Source of the DNA: an uncultured Collinsella sp.
Lineage (GTDB): Bacteria; Actinomycetota; Coriobacteriia; Coriobacteriales; Coriobacteriaceae
Length of the DNA: 64,000 nucleotides
NCBI GenBank assembly: GCA_900540995.1
Contig: UQHO01000004.1
Location: 1-64,000, forward strand
Reading direction: 5' to 3'
The first letter of the stretch is position 1. Each line of letters opens with the position of its first letter. Positions 53,001 through 62,119 of this stretch are shown here, one piece after another. The notes under the pieces were generated by a model. It saw nothing but the letters and a program-made list of their open reading frames with translations. It was not told the origin of the DNA and searched no databases. A program made the translations under genes and the position numbers.

Positions 53001-53869
53001 TGTTGGGCGCGGCGGGTGGCGCGGCGGGCACGGGCTTCTTGGATTTCCTCCAAGTGGCTGATGATCTCGGAGGCGCTCTCCTCGATCGCCTTGCCGTCGG
53101 TACGCACTACAAAGCAGCCCAGGCGCTTCATGAGCGCACGGGCTTCCTCGAGCTCACTGCGCACGCTCTCGGGCTCGGCATAGGAACCGGCGACGGCGCG
53201 GGCGTAGTCATCGCCCAGGCGGCTATCGCGAATCTCGGATATCACATCGACGGTCGAAATCAGGCCAAACAACCGCATCGGGTCAATCTCGTAAATCGAC
53301 TTCGGCGGCTCCATGCCGTGCGCCAGAGGGACGTTGGCCACCTTGTAGCCCTGATATGCCAAATACATCGACAGCGGCGTCTTGGACGTGCGCGATACGC
53401 CCAGCAGCACGATATCGGCACCCGACAGATCGTCGCAACCGCGCCCGTCATCGTGCTCAACGAAATACTCCATGGCCTCAATACGATGGAAATAGCGGTC
53501 ATCGGTCCTGTGAATCACACCCGCGACGCCCTTGGGCGACACACCGATAAGCGACGACAGCACGGCAAGCGTCGGGCCGATCAGGTCGACCGAGCGAATA
53601 TGCAACATACTCAGGTAATCGAGCACACGGGCGCGAAGCGCCGGATCGACAATGGTATGGAACACGGCGATATCGCGATGGTCCGCATCGACACGCGGAC
53701 CCACAAACGACTTGACCTGCTCCACAGAGTTCACCTTGGGCAGGCGCAAGAGACGAAAAGCCCCTTCATCAAATTGCCCGGACGCCGCAAGCACCACCTC
53801 ACAAGCGGTATCGCCGAGAGAGTCGGAGATAACGATAACGGTGGGACGAACGGCGACCGGGCAATCCAT
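52994..53869 (-). CDS. ppsR: PPDK regulatory protein (bifunctional serine/threonine kinase and phosphorylase)
   Basis: DUF299 protein that inactivates PPDK by ADP-dependent phosphorylation next to its catalytic His and reactivates it by phosphorolysis. The 291-residue product has VIVISDSLGDTACEV, the HRTDDRYFHRIEAMEYFVEHDDG region and the P-loop GVSRTSKTPLSMYLAYQGYKVAN. The neighbouring ppdK makes PPDK, rather than PEP synthase, the likely target. Its stop codon lies inside a REP-like repeat. Confidence 0.93.
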   Translation of the reverse strand: MDCPVAVRPTVIVISDSLGDTACEVVLAASGQFDEGAFRLLRLPKVNSVEQVKSFVGPRVDADHRDIAVFHTIVDPALRARVLDYLSMLHIRSVDLIGPTLAVLSSLIGVSPKGVAGVIHRTDDRYFHRIEAMEYFVEHDDGRGCDDLSGADIVLLGVSRTSKTPLSMYLAYQGYKVANVPLAHGMEPPKSIYEIDPMRLFGLISTVDVISEIRDSRLGDDYARAVAGSYAEPESVRSELEEARALMKRLGCFVVRTDGKAIEESASEIISHLEEIQEARARRATRRAQQK

Positions 53870-53903
53870 GCGGGGCTCCTTTTGCGCTCACGCGCAGGCT
53901 AGC

Positions 53904-56000
53904 TTACTTTTTGCGGGCAAGCTCACCGATGTTAGCGATGCCGGAGAACACGGCCTCGAAGCGGTTGAGCAGCTTAAGGCGATTATCGCGAAGCTGTTCG
54001 TCCTTGTCCATGACCATAACCTCGTCGAAGAAGCGGTCGATGGGTGCGCGCAGAGCGGCAAGCGCGGAAAATGCAGCGGGGTAATCCTCGGCAACAAGGG
54101 CGGCATCGACAGCGGTCTGGGCAGCCTCGGAGGCATCGGCGAGCGCGAGCTCGGCCTCGCCCATCAGGCTGCGGTCGTACTCCGCGCCCAGCTCAGGCTT
54201 GGAGATATGCGCGGCGCGGGCATAGGCGGTAGCCAGGTTGTCAAAGGTCTCGGCATCGTTCTTGCGGGCCTCGTCGAAGGCGGCGCAGCGGGCGAAGAAG
54301 ACGGACGGGGCGATGATGTGCACCGCGGAGACGGCGGCGACGGTATCGGCCGGGATCTTTTCGTCGCGGGCCATGCTCACAAGGCGGCCATGGAAGAAGT
54401 CGCGAACCTGTTGGGCGACCTCGGCGGCGTCGAACTCAATGCCCTGCTCACTGTAGAGCTCGAGGGCGAAATCGATGAGCGACGTGGGGTCGATCGGCAG
54501 GCGGTCGCGCAGGATGTTGATGATGCCGATAGCGGCACGACGCAGCGCGTAGGGGTCGGAGGAGCCGGTCGGGGGCTCGCCGATGGCAAAGATACCGGCG
54601 ATGGTATCGAGCTTGTCGGCGCAGGCCACGATGCAGCCAGCGGTGCCCTCGGGCAGCTCGTCACCGGCAAAGCGAGGACGATAGTGATCGCGAATAGCAT
54701 GGGCGACCTCGTCGTTCTCCCCCATCGCGGTCGCGTAATAACCGCCCATCACGCCCTGCTGGCTCGTGAACTCGACGACGGCGTTGGACACCAGGTCAGC
54801 CTTGCACAGGTGCGCTGCGCGAGCAGCGTCGGCGGCAAGATGGGCGCCCAGGTGAGCCTCGCGGGCGATAGCGAGCGCGAGCTGCTCGATGCGCTCGGAC
54901 TTGGCGAGCACGCTACCGAGCTTCTCCTGGAAGGCAACCTTGGCCAGACGCTCACGGAACTCGTCGAGGGAGATCTTCAGGTCCTCCTCGTAGAAGAACT
55001 TTGCGTCGTCCAAACGGGCGCGCACGACGCGCTCGTTGCCGTCGATCACGCGCTCGGCGTTCTCGGGCTTGCTGTTGGAAACGACCACAAACTCACGCGT
55101 GAGCTTGCCCTCGCCGTCATAGATCGGGAAGTAGCGCTGGTTGGTGAGCATGGACTCGCAGATGATCTCGTGCGGGACCTTGAGGAACTCCTCATCGAAG
55201 GTACCGACGAGCACCGTCGGCCACTCGCAGAGGTTGACAACCTCCTCGAAGACTTTCTTGGGAGTATCGACATGGCAGCCGGGGCGAGCAGCCTCGACCT
55301 CGGCGATACCGGCAAGGATAGCCTCACGACGACGCTCGGCAGAGAGCACGCCGGCGTCCTCGAGCACCTGCTCGTAGACGGCGGGGCTGGCGACCATATG
55401 GTCACCGGGGCCCAGAACGCGATGTCCGCGCGTGGTGTTGCCGCTCGTCACATCGGCAAAGGACACGGGCACGACATCCTCGCCCAAAAGGCAGCAGATC
55501 CAACGGACCGGACGCACGAACGTGGCGTGCTCGTGACCCCAGCGCTGACTGCGGTAGTTGGGCCACTGCAGGCCGGCGATGGTCTTCTCGCACAGAGCGG
55601 TCAGAATAGGCGTAGCCGGTGCGGAGGGAATGTTCTTCTCGGCGAACACATACTCGCGACCGTCAGTGTCCTCGCGTCGAACCAGATCCTCGGCAGCCAC
55701 ACCGCACTTGCGGGCGAAGCCCTGGGCGGCCTTGGTGGCGTTACCGTCAGCGTCGAAGGCGATGTTTGCCGCGGGGCCACGCTTGACCTCGTGAACCTCA
55801 TCGGTCGCGGTGGCAACGTCGGCAACGAGCGCAGCCAGGCGACGCGGGCTCGAGATCACGCGGACCTCGCCGTGGGCCAGACCGGCCTCGTCGAGACCCT
55901 TGGCGATCATGGTGCCAAGCTGCTTGACGGCATTGTTCAGCGGCGCGGAGGGCATCTCCTCCGTACCGATCTCAAACAGGAAATCCTTAGCGTCTGCCAT
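53904..56000 (-). CDS. glyS: Glycyl-tRNA synthetase beta subunit
   Basis: tRNA-binding subunit of the alpha2-beta2 GlyRS. The 698-residue product starts with the hallmark FLFEIGTEEMPSAPL. It has an HD-like region (SERIEQLALAIAREAHLG), TSQQGVMGGYYA and DPYALRRAAIGIINIL, with the anticodon-binding-like C-terminus. It is of normal length and starts 3 bases after the glyQ stop. Confidence 0.97.
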   Translation of the reverse strand: MADAKDFLFEIGTEEMPSAPLNNAVKQLGTMIAKGLDEAGLAHGEVRVISSPRRLAALVADVATATDEVHEVKRGPAANIAFDADGNATKAAQGFARKCGVAAEDLVRREDTDGREYVFAEKNIPSAPATPILTALCEKTIAGLQWPNYRSQRWGHEHATFVRPVRWICCLLGEDVVPVSFADVTSGNTTRGHRVLGPGDHMVASPAVYEQVLEDAGVLSAERRREAILAGIAEVEAARPGCHVDTPKKVFEEVVNLCEWPTVLVGTFDEEFLKVPHEIICESMLTNQRYFPIYDGEGKLTREFVVVSNSKPENAERVIDGNERVVRARLDDAKFFYEEDLKISLDEFRERLAKVAFQEKLGSVLAKSERIEQLALAIAREAHLGAHLAADAARAAHLCKADLVSNAVVEFTSQQGVMGGYYATAMGENDEVAHAIRDHYRPRFAGDELPEGTAGCIVACADKLDTIAGIFAIGEPPTGSSDPYALRRAAIGIINILRDRLPIDPTSLIDFALELYSEQGIEFDAAEVAQQVRDFFHGRLVSMARDEKIPADTVAAVSAVHIIAPSVFFARCAAFDEARKNDAETFDNLATAYARAAHISKPELGAEYDRSLMGEAELALADASEAAQTAVDAALVAEDYPAAFSALAALRAPIDRFFDEVMVMDKDEQLRDNRLKLLNRFEAVFSGIANIGELARKK

Positions 56001-56003
56001 GGC

Positions 56004-56915
56004 TTACGCCACCTCGCCTTCCTGGTCGGCATTCTCGTTGACTCCGGCGACCTCGGCCATGTAGGCCTCGCAGCACGCCTTGGCGACGGCGCGGACGCGC
56101 AGGATGTAGTTGGCACGCTCGACCGCGGACAGCGCGCCGCGGGCATCGAGCAGATTGAAAGCGTGGCTGCACTTCATGACGCAGTCGTATGCGGGCAGCG
56201 GCAGCTTACGCTCCAGGCAGGAGTGGCACTCGGCCTCGTAGTCGTCAAACTTCTGACGCATCATCTCGACGTTGGCGACCTCAAAGTTATAGGCACTGAA
56301 CTCGCGCTCGTTCTCGAGGAACACGTCGCCATAGGTCATGGGCGTACCGTCAGGCAGGTAGCTCCACACCAGATCGTAGACCGAGTTGACGCCCTGAGCG
56401 TACATGGCGATACGCTCCAGGCCATAGGTGATCTCGACGGGCACGGGGTCGACCTCGATACCGCCCACCTGCTGGAAGTACGTAAACTGCGTAACCTCCA
56501 TGCCGTTGAGCCAGACCTCCCAGCCAAGGCCCCAGGCGCCCAGCGTCGGGCTCTCCCAGTCGTCCTCGACAAAGCGGACGTCATGGTCGTTGGGGTCCAG
56601 GCCAATGGCGGCCAGCGAACCCAGGTAGAGCTCCTGGGCGTTGACCGGCGAGGGCTTGATGAGCACCTGGAACTGATAGTAGTGCTGCATGCGGTTGGGG
56701 TTCTCGCCGTAGCGGCCGTCGGCGGGACGGCGGCAAGGCTGCGCATAGCAGGTGCGCCACTCGGCGGGACCGAGCGAGCGCAGCGTGGTCGCGGTATGGA
56801 AGGTACCGGCACCGACCTCGGAGTCATAGGGCTGCATAATGACGCAGCCCTGCTCGCCCCAGTACTGCTGGAGGCGCAGGATGATGTCTTGGAAGGAAAG
56901 CGATGAAGCGTTCAT
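56004..56915 (-). CDS. glyQ: Glycyl-tRNA synthetase alpha subunit
   Basis: Catalytic class II subunit of the heterotetrameric GlyRS. The 303-residue product has [69 protein letters not shown] and [21 protein letters not shown], all very conserved. No T-box leader is present in the short gap upstream. A -10-like TATAGT lies 40 bases ahead. Confidence 0.97.
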   Translation of the reverse strand: MNASSLSFQDIILRLQQYWGEQGCVIMQPYDSEVGAGTFHTATTLRSLGPAEWRTCYAQPCRRPADGRYGENPNRMQHYYQFQVLIKPSPVNAQELYLGSLAAIGLDPNDHDVRFVEDDWESPTLGAWGLGWEVWLNGMEVTQFTYFQQVGGIEVDPVPVEITYGLERIAMYAQGVNSVYDLVWSYLPDGTPMTYGDVFLENEREFSAYNFEVANVEMMRQKFDDYEAECHSCLERKLPLPAYDCVMKCSHAFNLLDARGALSAVERANYILRVRAVAKACCEAYMAEVAGVNENADQEGEVA

Positions 56916-56956
56916 GCCTCTAATATCCCCTCGTCGAAACGATTACACGGTTAGGT

Positions 56957-56973
56957 ACTGTACTATAGCGGTT
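56957..56973 (-). promoter_or_regulatory. Candidate promoter of glyQ
   Basis: Minus-strand CGCTATAGT just past the lepB stop, about 45 bases before the glyQ ATG. The -10 is good but the -35, which would lie inside lepB, is poor. Confidence 0.4.
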
Positions 56974-56974
56974 T

Positions 56975-57538
56975 TTAGTCGATAGCGCCGATGCGGTTGA
57001 GCGGCCAGTAGCGCACAAGCGCCACAGCGATCAAATCAGAGCGATCGACGGGACCAAAGTAGCGTGAGTCGGCTGAGTTCTCTCGGTTGTCGCCCATCAC
57101 CCACACACAGTCATCAGGGACGGTGTAGGGATAGCTCACCTGGGCAGCGGGCGCTTGGACCGAAAGCGGCCAGCTCATGCCCGTCGTATAGTCCTCGTCG
57201 AGCGCCTGGCCGTCAACGACCACCTTGCCGTCCTGCAGGTCAACCGTCTGGCCGGCCGTGGCAATAACGCGCTTGACAAGAACATCATGCTCGGAGGTGC
57301 CATCGGGGTTGTGAAACACCACGATATCGCCCTGCTTGACGGGCTGACCGAGCTCGAGGCTCACCTTTTGCGCCAGGATCTGGTCGCCAATCTCGATTGT
57401 GTCCTCCATAGAGCCGGTGGGCACCACAAAGGGCTCGACCACAAAGGTGCGGATCAGGAAGGTGGCCACAAGCGCGATCGCGATGACCGCGATCCACTCA
57501 AAAGCGCCCCTCAACGCGGAATGTTGCGTAGGAACCAT
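56975..57538 (-). CDS. lepB: Signal peptidase I
   Basis: Membrane serine protease that removes signal peptides. The 187-residue product has one N-terminal membrane helix (WIAVIAIALVATFLIRTFVV), the catalytic Ser in VPTGSMEDTIEIGD, the catalytic Lys in VLVKRVIATAGQ, and GDNRENSADSRYFGPV. ATG 57538 is preferred (GAGGAG 5 bases upstream); GTG 57544 is in frame. It overlaps or abuts the trmD stop. Confidence 0.96.
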   Translation of the reverse strand: MVPTQHSALRGAFEWIAVIAIALVATFLIRTFVVEPFVVPTGSMEDTIEIGDQILAQKVSLELGQPVKQGDIVVFHNPDGTSEHDVLVKRVIATAGQTVDLQDGKVVVDGQALDEDYTTGMSWPLSVQAPAAQVSYPYTVPDDCVWVMGDNRENSADSRYFGPVDRSDLIAVALVRYWPLNRIGAID

Positions 57539-57540
57539 AC

Positions 57541-58299
57541 TCACTCCTCGCTCTGCGAATACGAAGCGTCAAGGATCTCCTGCGCGTAAGCGCGCTCCTC
57601 GGGCGTAAGCCGTGCCGTCTCGATCAGGTCGGGACGCCAGCGGCAGGTGCGCTCGATGGCGTTCTTGCGGCGCCAAGCGTCAACTTTTGCGTGATCGCCA
57701 CTCACGAGCACCGGAGGAACGCCCTCGCCGTTGAACTCGGCGGGACGGGTGTACTGCGCATACTCGAGCAGGCCTCCGTCCTCGGCGGTCGAGAACGACT
57801 CGTCCACGTTGCTCATCTCGTCACCAAGGGCGCCGGGAATAAGGCGTACGACGGCATCGGCAACGACCATAGCGGGAAGCTCGCCGCCCGTAAGCACGTA
57901 GTCGCCGATCGACAGACGCTCATCGGCATACGCATACGCACGCTCGTCGACGCCCTCGTAGCGACTGCACACAAACAACAGGCGCTCACTTTTGAGCAGG
58001 CGCTCAGCCACATGCTGCGTAAAAGGCTCGCCACAGGGGGTAAAGAACACCACCGTCGGCTTGGGACCCTCGGAGCTAATAGCCTCGATGGCCTCTGCGA
58101 TAGGCTCGACCTTCATAAGCATGCCCTGCCCGCCGCCGTACGGCTCGTCATCGACGGTGCGATGGCGGTCGTGCGTCCAGTCGCGCAGGTTATACGCCTT
58201 AAAATCAAAAAGGCCGGCCTTGCGGGCGCGGCCCAAAATCGACGTGGACATGACGGGCTCAAACATCTCGGGAAAGACCGAAAGGGTCTCGATAAGCAT
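57541..58299 (-). CDS. trmD: tRNA (guanine37-N1)-methyltransferase
   Basis: SPOUT methyltransferase making m1G37, which prevents frameshifting. The 252-residue product has LSVFPEMFEPVMSTSILGRARKAG, DDEPYGGGQGMLMK, CSRYEGVDERA, and the trefoil-knot SIGDYVLTGGELPAMVV. It lies directly after rimM and before lepB. Confidence 0.97.
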   Translation of the reverse strand: MLIETLSVFPEMFEPVMSTSILGRARKAGLFDFKAYNLRDWTHDRHRTVDDEPYGGGQGMLMKVEPIAEAIEAISSEGPKPTVVFFTPCGEPFTQHVAERLLKSERLLFVCSRYEGVDERAYAYADERLSIGDYVLTGGELPAMVVADAVVRLIPGALGDEMSNVDESFSTAEDGGLLEYAQYTRPAEFNGEGVPPVLVSGDHAKVDAWRRKNAIERTCRWRPDLIETARLTPEERAYAQEILDASYSQSEE

Positions 58300-58309
58300 G
58301 TTGTCCTCC

Positions 58310-58831
58310 CTACTTGTCCATATCGATCAGGCCGTCCATAACGTGGACGGAAATTGTTCCCGTGTCGGGAAGATCGAGCACAACCTGCTCGATCACGGGA
58401 ATCAGCACCTCGCCGTACCGATCGCCCTCGACAACCCAAACATCGTTGGCGGGCGTCGACATGATCTCGACAATCGTTCCGAGCGAACCGAAGCGCTCAT
58501 CGACCACCTCGCGACCCATAAGGTCGGTATAGGCAGCGTCGAGTGAATCAAGTTCAAAGTCATCACGGTTAGCCAGCACGTAGCAGCCGGTAATGTCCTC
58601 GGCAGCTGTCAAGTCGTCAATGCCCTCAAACGAGACCAGATCGCCATCGCCCGTATCGGTAACGGACATGACCGTGCAAAAACGGTCACGCTTGAGCGCC
58701 GGCGGCGTCAGGGCGACGCGCATACCCGGCTCTAATACAGAAGGAAGCCCCCGCAGCGGCTGCGCGAGGACCTCCCCCTTCCTTCCGTGCGGCTTGACCA
58801 CACGGGCGATGTTTTTGTACTGGGACCTCAA
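58310..58831 (-). CDS. rimM: Ribosome maturation factor RimM
   Basis: 16S rRNA-processing factor that binds S19 during 30S head assembly. The 173-residue product has the N-terminal IARVVKPHGRKGEVLAQP and the PRC-barrel with YVLANRDDFELDSLDAAYTDLMGREVVDERFGSLG. The start appears to be TTG 58831; the ribosome site is weak, and translation may be coupled to the khpA stop 4 bases upstream. Confidence 0.93.
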   Translation of the reverse strand: MRSQYKNIARVVKPHGRKGEVLAQPLRGLPSVLEPGMRVALTPPALKRDRFCTVMSVTDTGDGDLVSFEGIDDLTAAEDITGCYVLANRDDFELDSLDAAYTDLMGREVVDERFGSLGTIVEIMSTPANDVWVVEGDRYGEVLIPVIEQVVLDLPDTGTISVHVMDGLIDMDK

Positions 58832-58835
58832 GGTC

Positions 58836-59120
58836 CTAGCCCAGAACCTCTACCTCGACAGCAGTGTCGAGGCGAGCGGCCAGTGCACGGGCGAGCGTGC
58901 GAATGGCCTTGATGGTACGGCCACGACGGCCGATGACCTTAGCGACATCATCCTCGGCGACCGAAACCTCAATCGTAGAGGCGTCGTCACCATCGATGAC
59001 CTCAAGGCTCACGGAATCCGGGTCGTCGACGATCTGAACAACGAGATATTCGACGAGATCGGCGATGCGATCTGAGAGCATTGCCTCACCCTCGAGCTGT
59101 GCAGCGTCAACCTCAGGCAC
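58836..59120 (-). CDS. khpA: KH-domain RNA-binding protein (KhpA/YlqC family)
   Basis: Small single-KH RNA chaperone, which in other Gram-positives partners KhpB. From GTG 59120 (GAGGAG 6 bases upstream) it has 94 residues; ATG 59081, with GGTGAGG before it, would give the more usual 81. The KH loop is VIGRRGRTIKAIRTL, a GxxG variant reading GRRG. Its place between rpsP and rimM is diagnostic. Confidence 0.92.
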   Translation of the reverse strand: MPEVDAAQLEGEAMLSDRIADLVEYLVVQIVDDPDSVSLEVIDGDDASTIEVSVAEDDVAKVIGRRGRTIKAIRTLARALAARLDTAVEVEVLG

Positions 59121-59123
59121 GAT

Positions 59124-59465
59124 TTACTCCTCGGCACCCTCAGCGGCCTCAGCGGCAGCCTTAGCGGCCTCGGCCTCTTTGGCGAGCTGCTTCTTGGACT
59201 TCTTGACGACGGTCTCGGTCTTCTCGCCCTCGTTGGCGGCCTTGACCAGAGCGGCGACGGCGTCGGTGAGCTGAGCGCCCTTGGACTGCCAGTCGGCGAT
59301 CTTCTCGAGGTCAAGGTTGATGGTCTTGGGGGCGGTCATCGGGTTGTAGCGGCCAACCTCCTCGATGATACGACCGTCACGCGGGGCGCGGGAATCGGCG
59401 ACGACGACACGGTAGTACGGACGCTTCTTAGCGCCGTGACGAGCAAGGCGAATCTTGACTGCCAA
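59124..59465 (-). CDS. rpsP: 30S ribosomal protein S16
   Basis: Small-subunit assembly protein. The 113-residue product has [40 protein letters not shown], then [22 protein letters not shown] family text ([24 protein letters not shown]). About 30 extra Lys/Ala/Glu-rich residues form a C-terminal tail, common in Actinobacteria. The start is TTG 59465 with GGAGGAG 7 bases upstream. It heads rpsP-khpA-rimM-trmD-lepB. Confidence 0.96.
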   Translation of the reverse strand: MAVKIRLARHGAKKRPYYRVVVADSRAPRDGRIIEEVGRYNPMTAPKTINLDLEKIADWQSKGAQLTDAVAALVKAANEGEKTETVVKKSKKQLAKEAEAAKAAAEAAEGAEE

Positions 59466-59594
59466 AGGAAACTCCTCCAACCAAGCAGCTTTAGGCTGCA
59501 ACTACAAACAAACAGTTGAACATAATACGCCATCGACGCGGGCAGGTGAAGTCCGTGAGACCAACTTCTTCGGTGTAGTCGAGGGCAAATCCAT

Positions 59595-59622
59595 ATCTTA
59601 GACAAGAATTCGCGATTTGCAA
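59595..59622 (-). promoter_or_regulatory. Promoter of the rpsP operon
   Basis: On the minus strand, TTGCAA (59622-59617), a 16-base spacer and TAAGAT (59600-59595). A second, weaker set, TTCACC-17-TATTAT, lies closer to rpsP near 59528-59556. Confidence 0.55.
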
Positions 59623-59654
59623 GCGCATACACGCACCCCACATGAGCTGCGCGG

Positions 59655-59660
59655 TATACT
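59655..59660 (+). promoter_or_regulatory. -10 box of dinB
   Basis: TATACT on the plus strand. It predicts transcription from about 59667, leaving a 39-base leader to the ATG at 59706. The -35 is poor, and no SOS box of the known actinobacterial or Bacillus form was noticed. Confidence 0.45.
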
Positions 59661-59705
59661 CATGCCATGAAAAGACGCGAACATACATACGGTTATGAGG
59701 ATGCC

Positions 59706-60920
59706 ATGGGCGTCACGCCGCCTCCCTGGACGGGTCCGGCGGTGGGCCTCATGGACCTCGATGCGTTTTTTGCGAGCGTGGAGATGCTCGACCATCCCGA
59801 GTGGCGCGGCAAGCCGCTCATCGTGGGTGGAGACGCCAATTCTCGTGGCGTCGTGTCCACATGTTCGTATGAGGCACGTCGCTTTGGCGTGCACTCTGCC
59901 ATGGCCTCGGCCGAGGCGCGGCGCTTGTGTCCGCAAGCCATTTGGACGCACGGGCACTTTGATCGCTACCGCGAGGTGAGCGCGCAGGTCATGGCGATTC
60001 TCGCCGACGAGACCCCGCGCGTTGAGCGCGTATCCATCGACGAAGCCTTTATCGATATCACACCGGGTCGCTTTGCGCCCGAAGACCCGCTGCTGGTTGC
60101 GCGGCGTATAAGCGACCGCGTGGCAGCGCTGGGAGTGACGTGCTCCATTGGCGTGGGCTGCAACAAGACGGTCGCAAAGATCGCAAGCGAGCGGGATAAG
60201 CCGTTTGGGCTGACCATCGTGCGCCCCGGAACCGAGCAGCGCTTTTTGGCCGCGCTGCCGGTATCTGCCATGAGCGGCATCGGGCGCTCGGCCGAGGAGC
60301 GACTGCGCCGCATGCGCATCTACACCCTCGGCGAGCTATCACGTGCACCGGAATCCACCTTGGCCTCTATTTTTGGCGTCAACGGCGAACGCATGCGCCA
60401 GCGTGCGCTGGGACTCGAAATCTCCGAAGTCACGAGTCTCGATGAGGAGCGTGAGGTCAAGTCGGTCAGTAATGAACGCACCTTTGCGAAAGATTTGACT
60501 GAGCGTGGGGATATTGAGGCGGCGATTGCGCTGCTGGGTGAGTCGGTGGGACGCCGTCTGCGCCGTCAGGGACTAACGGGCGCCACGGTAACGCTCAAGC
60601 TCAAGTATTCGTATGGAAGCGGGCGTACGGCACAGCGCCGGCTGCCTCATCCGACCGACGATGAGAACATCTTCGTGGCGGTTGCACTCGAACTGCTCGA
60701 CAACATCTGGCAAGAAGGCATGCATGTTCGCTTAGCCGGCATCGGCATGAGCGACTTCGACCACCAAGGCGGCATCCAGACTGACCTGTTCTGCGAGATC
60801 GATGACCGCGGAGCCCAATCCAGCGACCGCCGCGACCTCTCCGTCGCCATCGACGCCGTCCGAGACAAATTCGGCGACACCGCCCTTTCCTTCGGCCGCC
60901 AATCCCGTTTCAACGATTAA
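59706..60920 (+). CDS. dinB: DNA polymerase IV (DinB)
   Basis: Error-prone Y-family polymerase for translesion synthesis. From ATG 59706 (GAGG 5 bases upstream) the product has 404 residues; an in-frame ATG at 59667 without a ribosome site would add 13. It has VGLMDLDAFFASVE, the catalytic RVSIDEAFIDITPG, CSIGVGCNKTVAKIASERDKP, a helix-hairpin-helix (VSAMSGIGRSAEERLRR) and a little-finger domain. No obvious C-terminal beta-clamp peptide was identified. It is convergent with rsfS. Confidence 0.95.
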   Translation: MGVTPPPWTGPAVGLMDLDAFFASVEMLDHPEWRGKPLIVGGDANSRGVVSTCSYEARRFGVHSAMASAEARRLCPQAIWTHGHFDRYREVSAQVMAILADETPRVERVSIDEAFIDITPGRFAPEDPLLVARRISDRVAALGVTCSIGVGCNKTVAKIASERDKPFGLTIVRPGTEQRFLAALPVSAMSGIGRSAEERLRRMRIYTLGELSRAPESTLASIFGVNGERMRQRALGLEISEVTSLDEEREVKSVSNERTFAKDLTERGDIEAAIALLGESVGRRLRRQGLTGATVTLKLKYSYGSGRTAQRRLPHPTDDENIFVAVALELLDNIWQEGMHVRLAGIGMSDFDHQGGIQTDLFCEIDDRGAQSSDRRDLSVAIDAVRDKFGDTALSFGRQSRFND

Positions 60921-60940
60921 CCGCCTTTGGGCAAAAAGAA

Positions 60941-60976
60941 AGCGGGGCAGGTGCGGAAAACCGCAACTGCCCGGCG
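60941..60976 (-). terminator. Terminator-like hairpin between dinB and rsfS
   Basis: GGGCAG/CTGCCC and GCGG/CCGC arms with a TTTT loop, followed on the minus strand by CGCTTTCTTTTT. It could end both convergent transcripts. Confidence 0.6.
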
Positions 60977-60989
60977 ATATGCGTGAGGG

Positions 60990-61018
60990 TAGCTAACCCC
61001 GTCTCAAATGAGCTACTA
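60990..61018 (-). repeat. REP-like repeat at the rsfS stop
   Basis: On the minus strand AGTAGCTCATTTGAGACGGG, then GTTAGCTA, matches the repeat near 53 kb (AGTAGCTAATTTGGGACGGG) at 18 of 20 positions. As there, it starts at the stop codon of the gene. Confidence 0.75.
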
Positions 61019-61471
61019 GAGGAGGTTGAGGGGGAGCTGGGGGGCGTCTCCCCAGAGTTTCTCGAGGCGGTAGAAGTCGCGGGCTTCGGGAGTGAAGACG
61101 TGGACGACAACCGAACCATAGTCCATGAGCATCCAGGTCTTCTGCTCGCGACCCTCGATGGAGAACGGGTGCTCGCCGCAAGCCTCGGCGACCTTCTCCT
61201 CGATCTCGTCGACGATAGAATCGACCTGGCGGTTGTTGGTACCGGTGGCAAGCACAAAGTAGTCGCATACGTCGGAAAGCTCGGTCAGGTCGAGCACCTG
61301 AACGTCCTCGCCCTTCTTGTCGTAGGCGGCCTGCGCGGCGGCGCGGGCGACATCCTCGGCGGCGACACCGCTCGCAGACAGCGAGGCGGCAGTGCGGTCG
61401 GACGTGGCGACGAAGCTCTTGTGCTCCACACCTTCAAGAATCTGCTCGTCGGTCATGGTCTCGTCGGCCAT
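61016..61471 (-). CDS. rsfS: Ribosomal silencing factor RsfS
   Basis: Binds L14 and blocks subunit joining when nutrients are short. The 151-residue product has the family core KKGEDVQVLDLTELSDVCDYFVLATGTNNRQV and DYGSVVVHVFTPEARDFYRLEKLWGDAP. An Ala-rich N-terminal extension of about 45 residues is unusual in length. It lies after yqeK in the obg-nadD-yqeK-rsfS order. Confidence 0.94.
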   Translation of the reverse strand: MADETMTDEQILEGVEHKSFVATSDRTAASLSASGVAAEDVARAAAQAAYDKKGEDVQVLDLTELSDVCDYFVLATGTNNRQVDSIVDEIEEKVAEACGEHPFSIEGREQKTWMLMDYGSVVVHVFTPEARDFYRLEKLWGDAPQLPLNLL

Positions 61472-61498
61472 GGAATACCTCTTTCTAGACAGCCCGAG

Positions 61499-62107
61499 CT
61501 AGCGCAGCTGGGCGTAATGGTTGTAAATCGAAATAGCCGTGGGATAAAGATAGCGCCCGGACTGAATCACATAGACCAAACCCTGCGCAAAACAGGAGAA
61601 GAACAACTCGTCGAGCGTCGACTCCCCCACCATCTTGCGCAGCGCATGGGCATAATCGCCGTGGCGGTTGGGTTCGATGGCATCAGCCACAAAGACCACC
61701 ATATCGAGCGGCGTCATGTCGCAAGCGCCCACGGTGTGACGGTCGACAGCCTGAAAGACCGCCGGCGACAGCTCGGGAAAAAGCTGCGGAAGTTCATAGG
61801 CGGCAACAGGGCCATGCAAAAGCGGCGTCGCGGCGGAAGGAGAGCCGGCAATCTTAATGCCGTAATGCAGAGCGCGCGTGACCAGCTCGTCGTCGGAGAG
61901 CACTTTGTCCCAGTCATGGATCAGTCCGGCGGCAGCGGCATCAAAGCGGTCAACGCCGTAGACCTCGGCCAGATGAAGTGCGGTCTCGGCAACACCCAGC
62001 GAATGCACATAGCGCTTGCGCTTATCCTTCATGCGAACATCGAGCAGCTCTTGAATGCGCTTGAGCAGCGCGCGCTCATCGCCCTCAAACTGATCCTCTA
62101 CCGACAA
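61499..62107 (-). CDS. yqeK: YqeK family HD-domain hydrolase (diadenosine tetraphosphatase)
   Basis: HD-domain enzyme; characterised YqeK proteins split Ap4A symmetrically to ADP. The 202-residue product has YVHSLGVAETALHLAEVYG, the metal motif AGLIHDWDK, the PLLHGPVAAYEL region, and DMVVFVADAIEPNR. The start is TTG 62107. It is placed between nadD and rsfS as in Firmicutes. Confidence 0.9.
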   Translation of the reverse strand: MSVEDQFEGDERALLKRIQELLDVRMKDKRKRYVHSLGVAETALHLAEVYGVDRFDAAAAGLIHDWDKVLSDDELVTRALHYGIKIAGSPSAATPLLHGPVAAYELPQLFPELSPAVFQAVDRHTVGACDMTPLDMVVFVADAIEPNRHGDYAHALRKMVGESTLDELFFSCFAQGLVYVIQSGRYLYPTAISIYNHYAQLR

Positions 62108-62119
62108 CGTAGACCCCCA

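Noticed and set aside
53652..56906. A 1,084-codon open frame on the plus strand
   Set aside because: It lies opposite the PPDK regulator, glyS and glyQ, which have clear homology. The composition (Leu, Gly, Val, Asp, His rich) is what antisense of C/G-ending codons gives, and there is no ribosome site.
56916..56974. T-box leader for glyQ
   Set aside because: The gap is only 59 bases and lacks specifier and T-box sequences.
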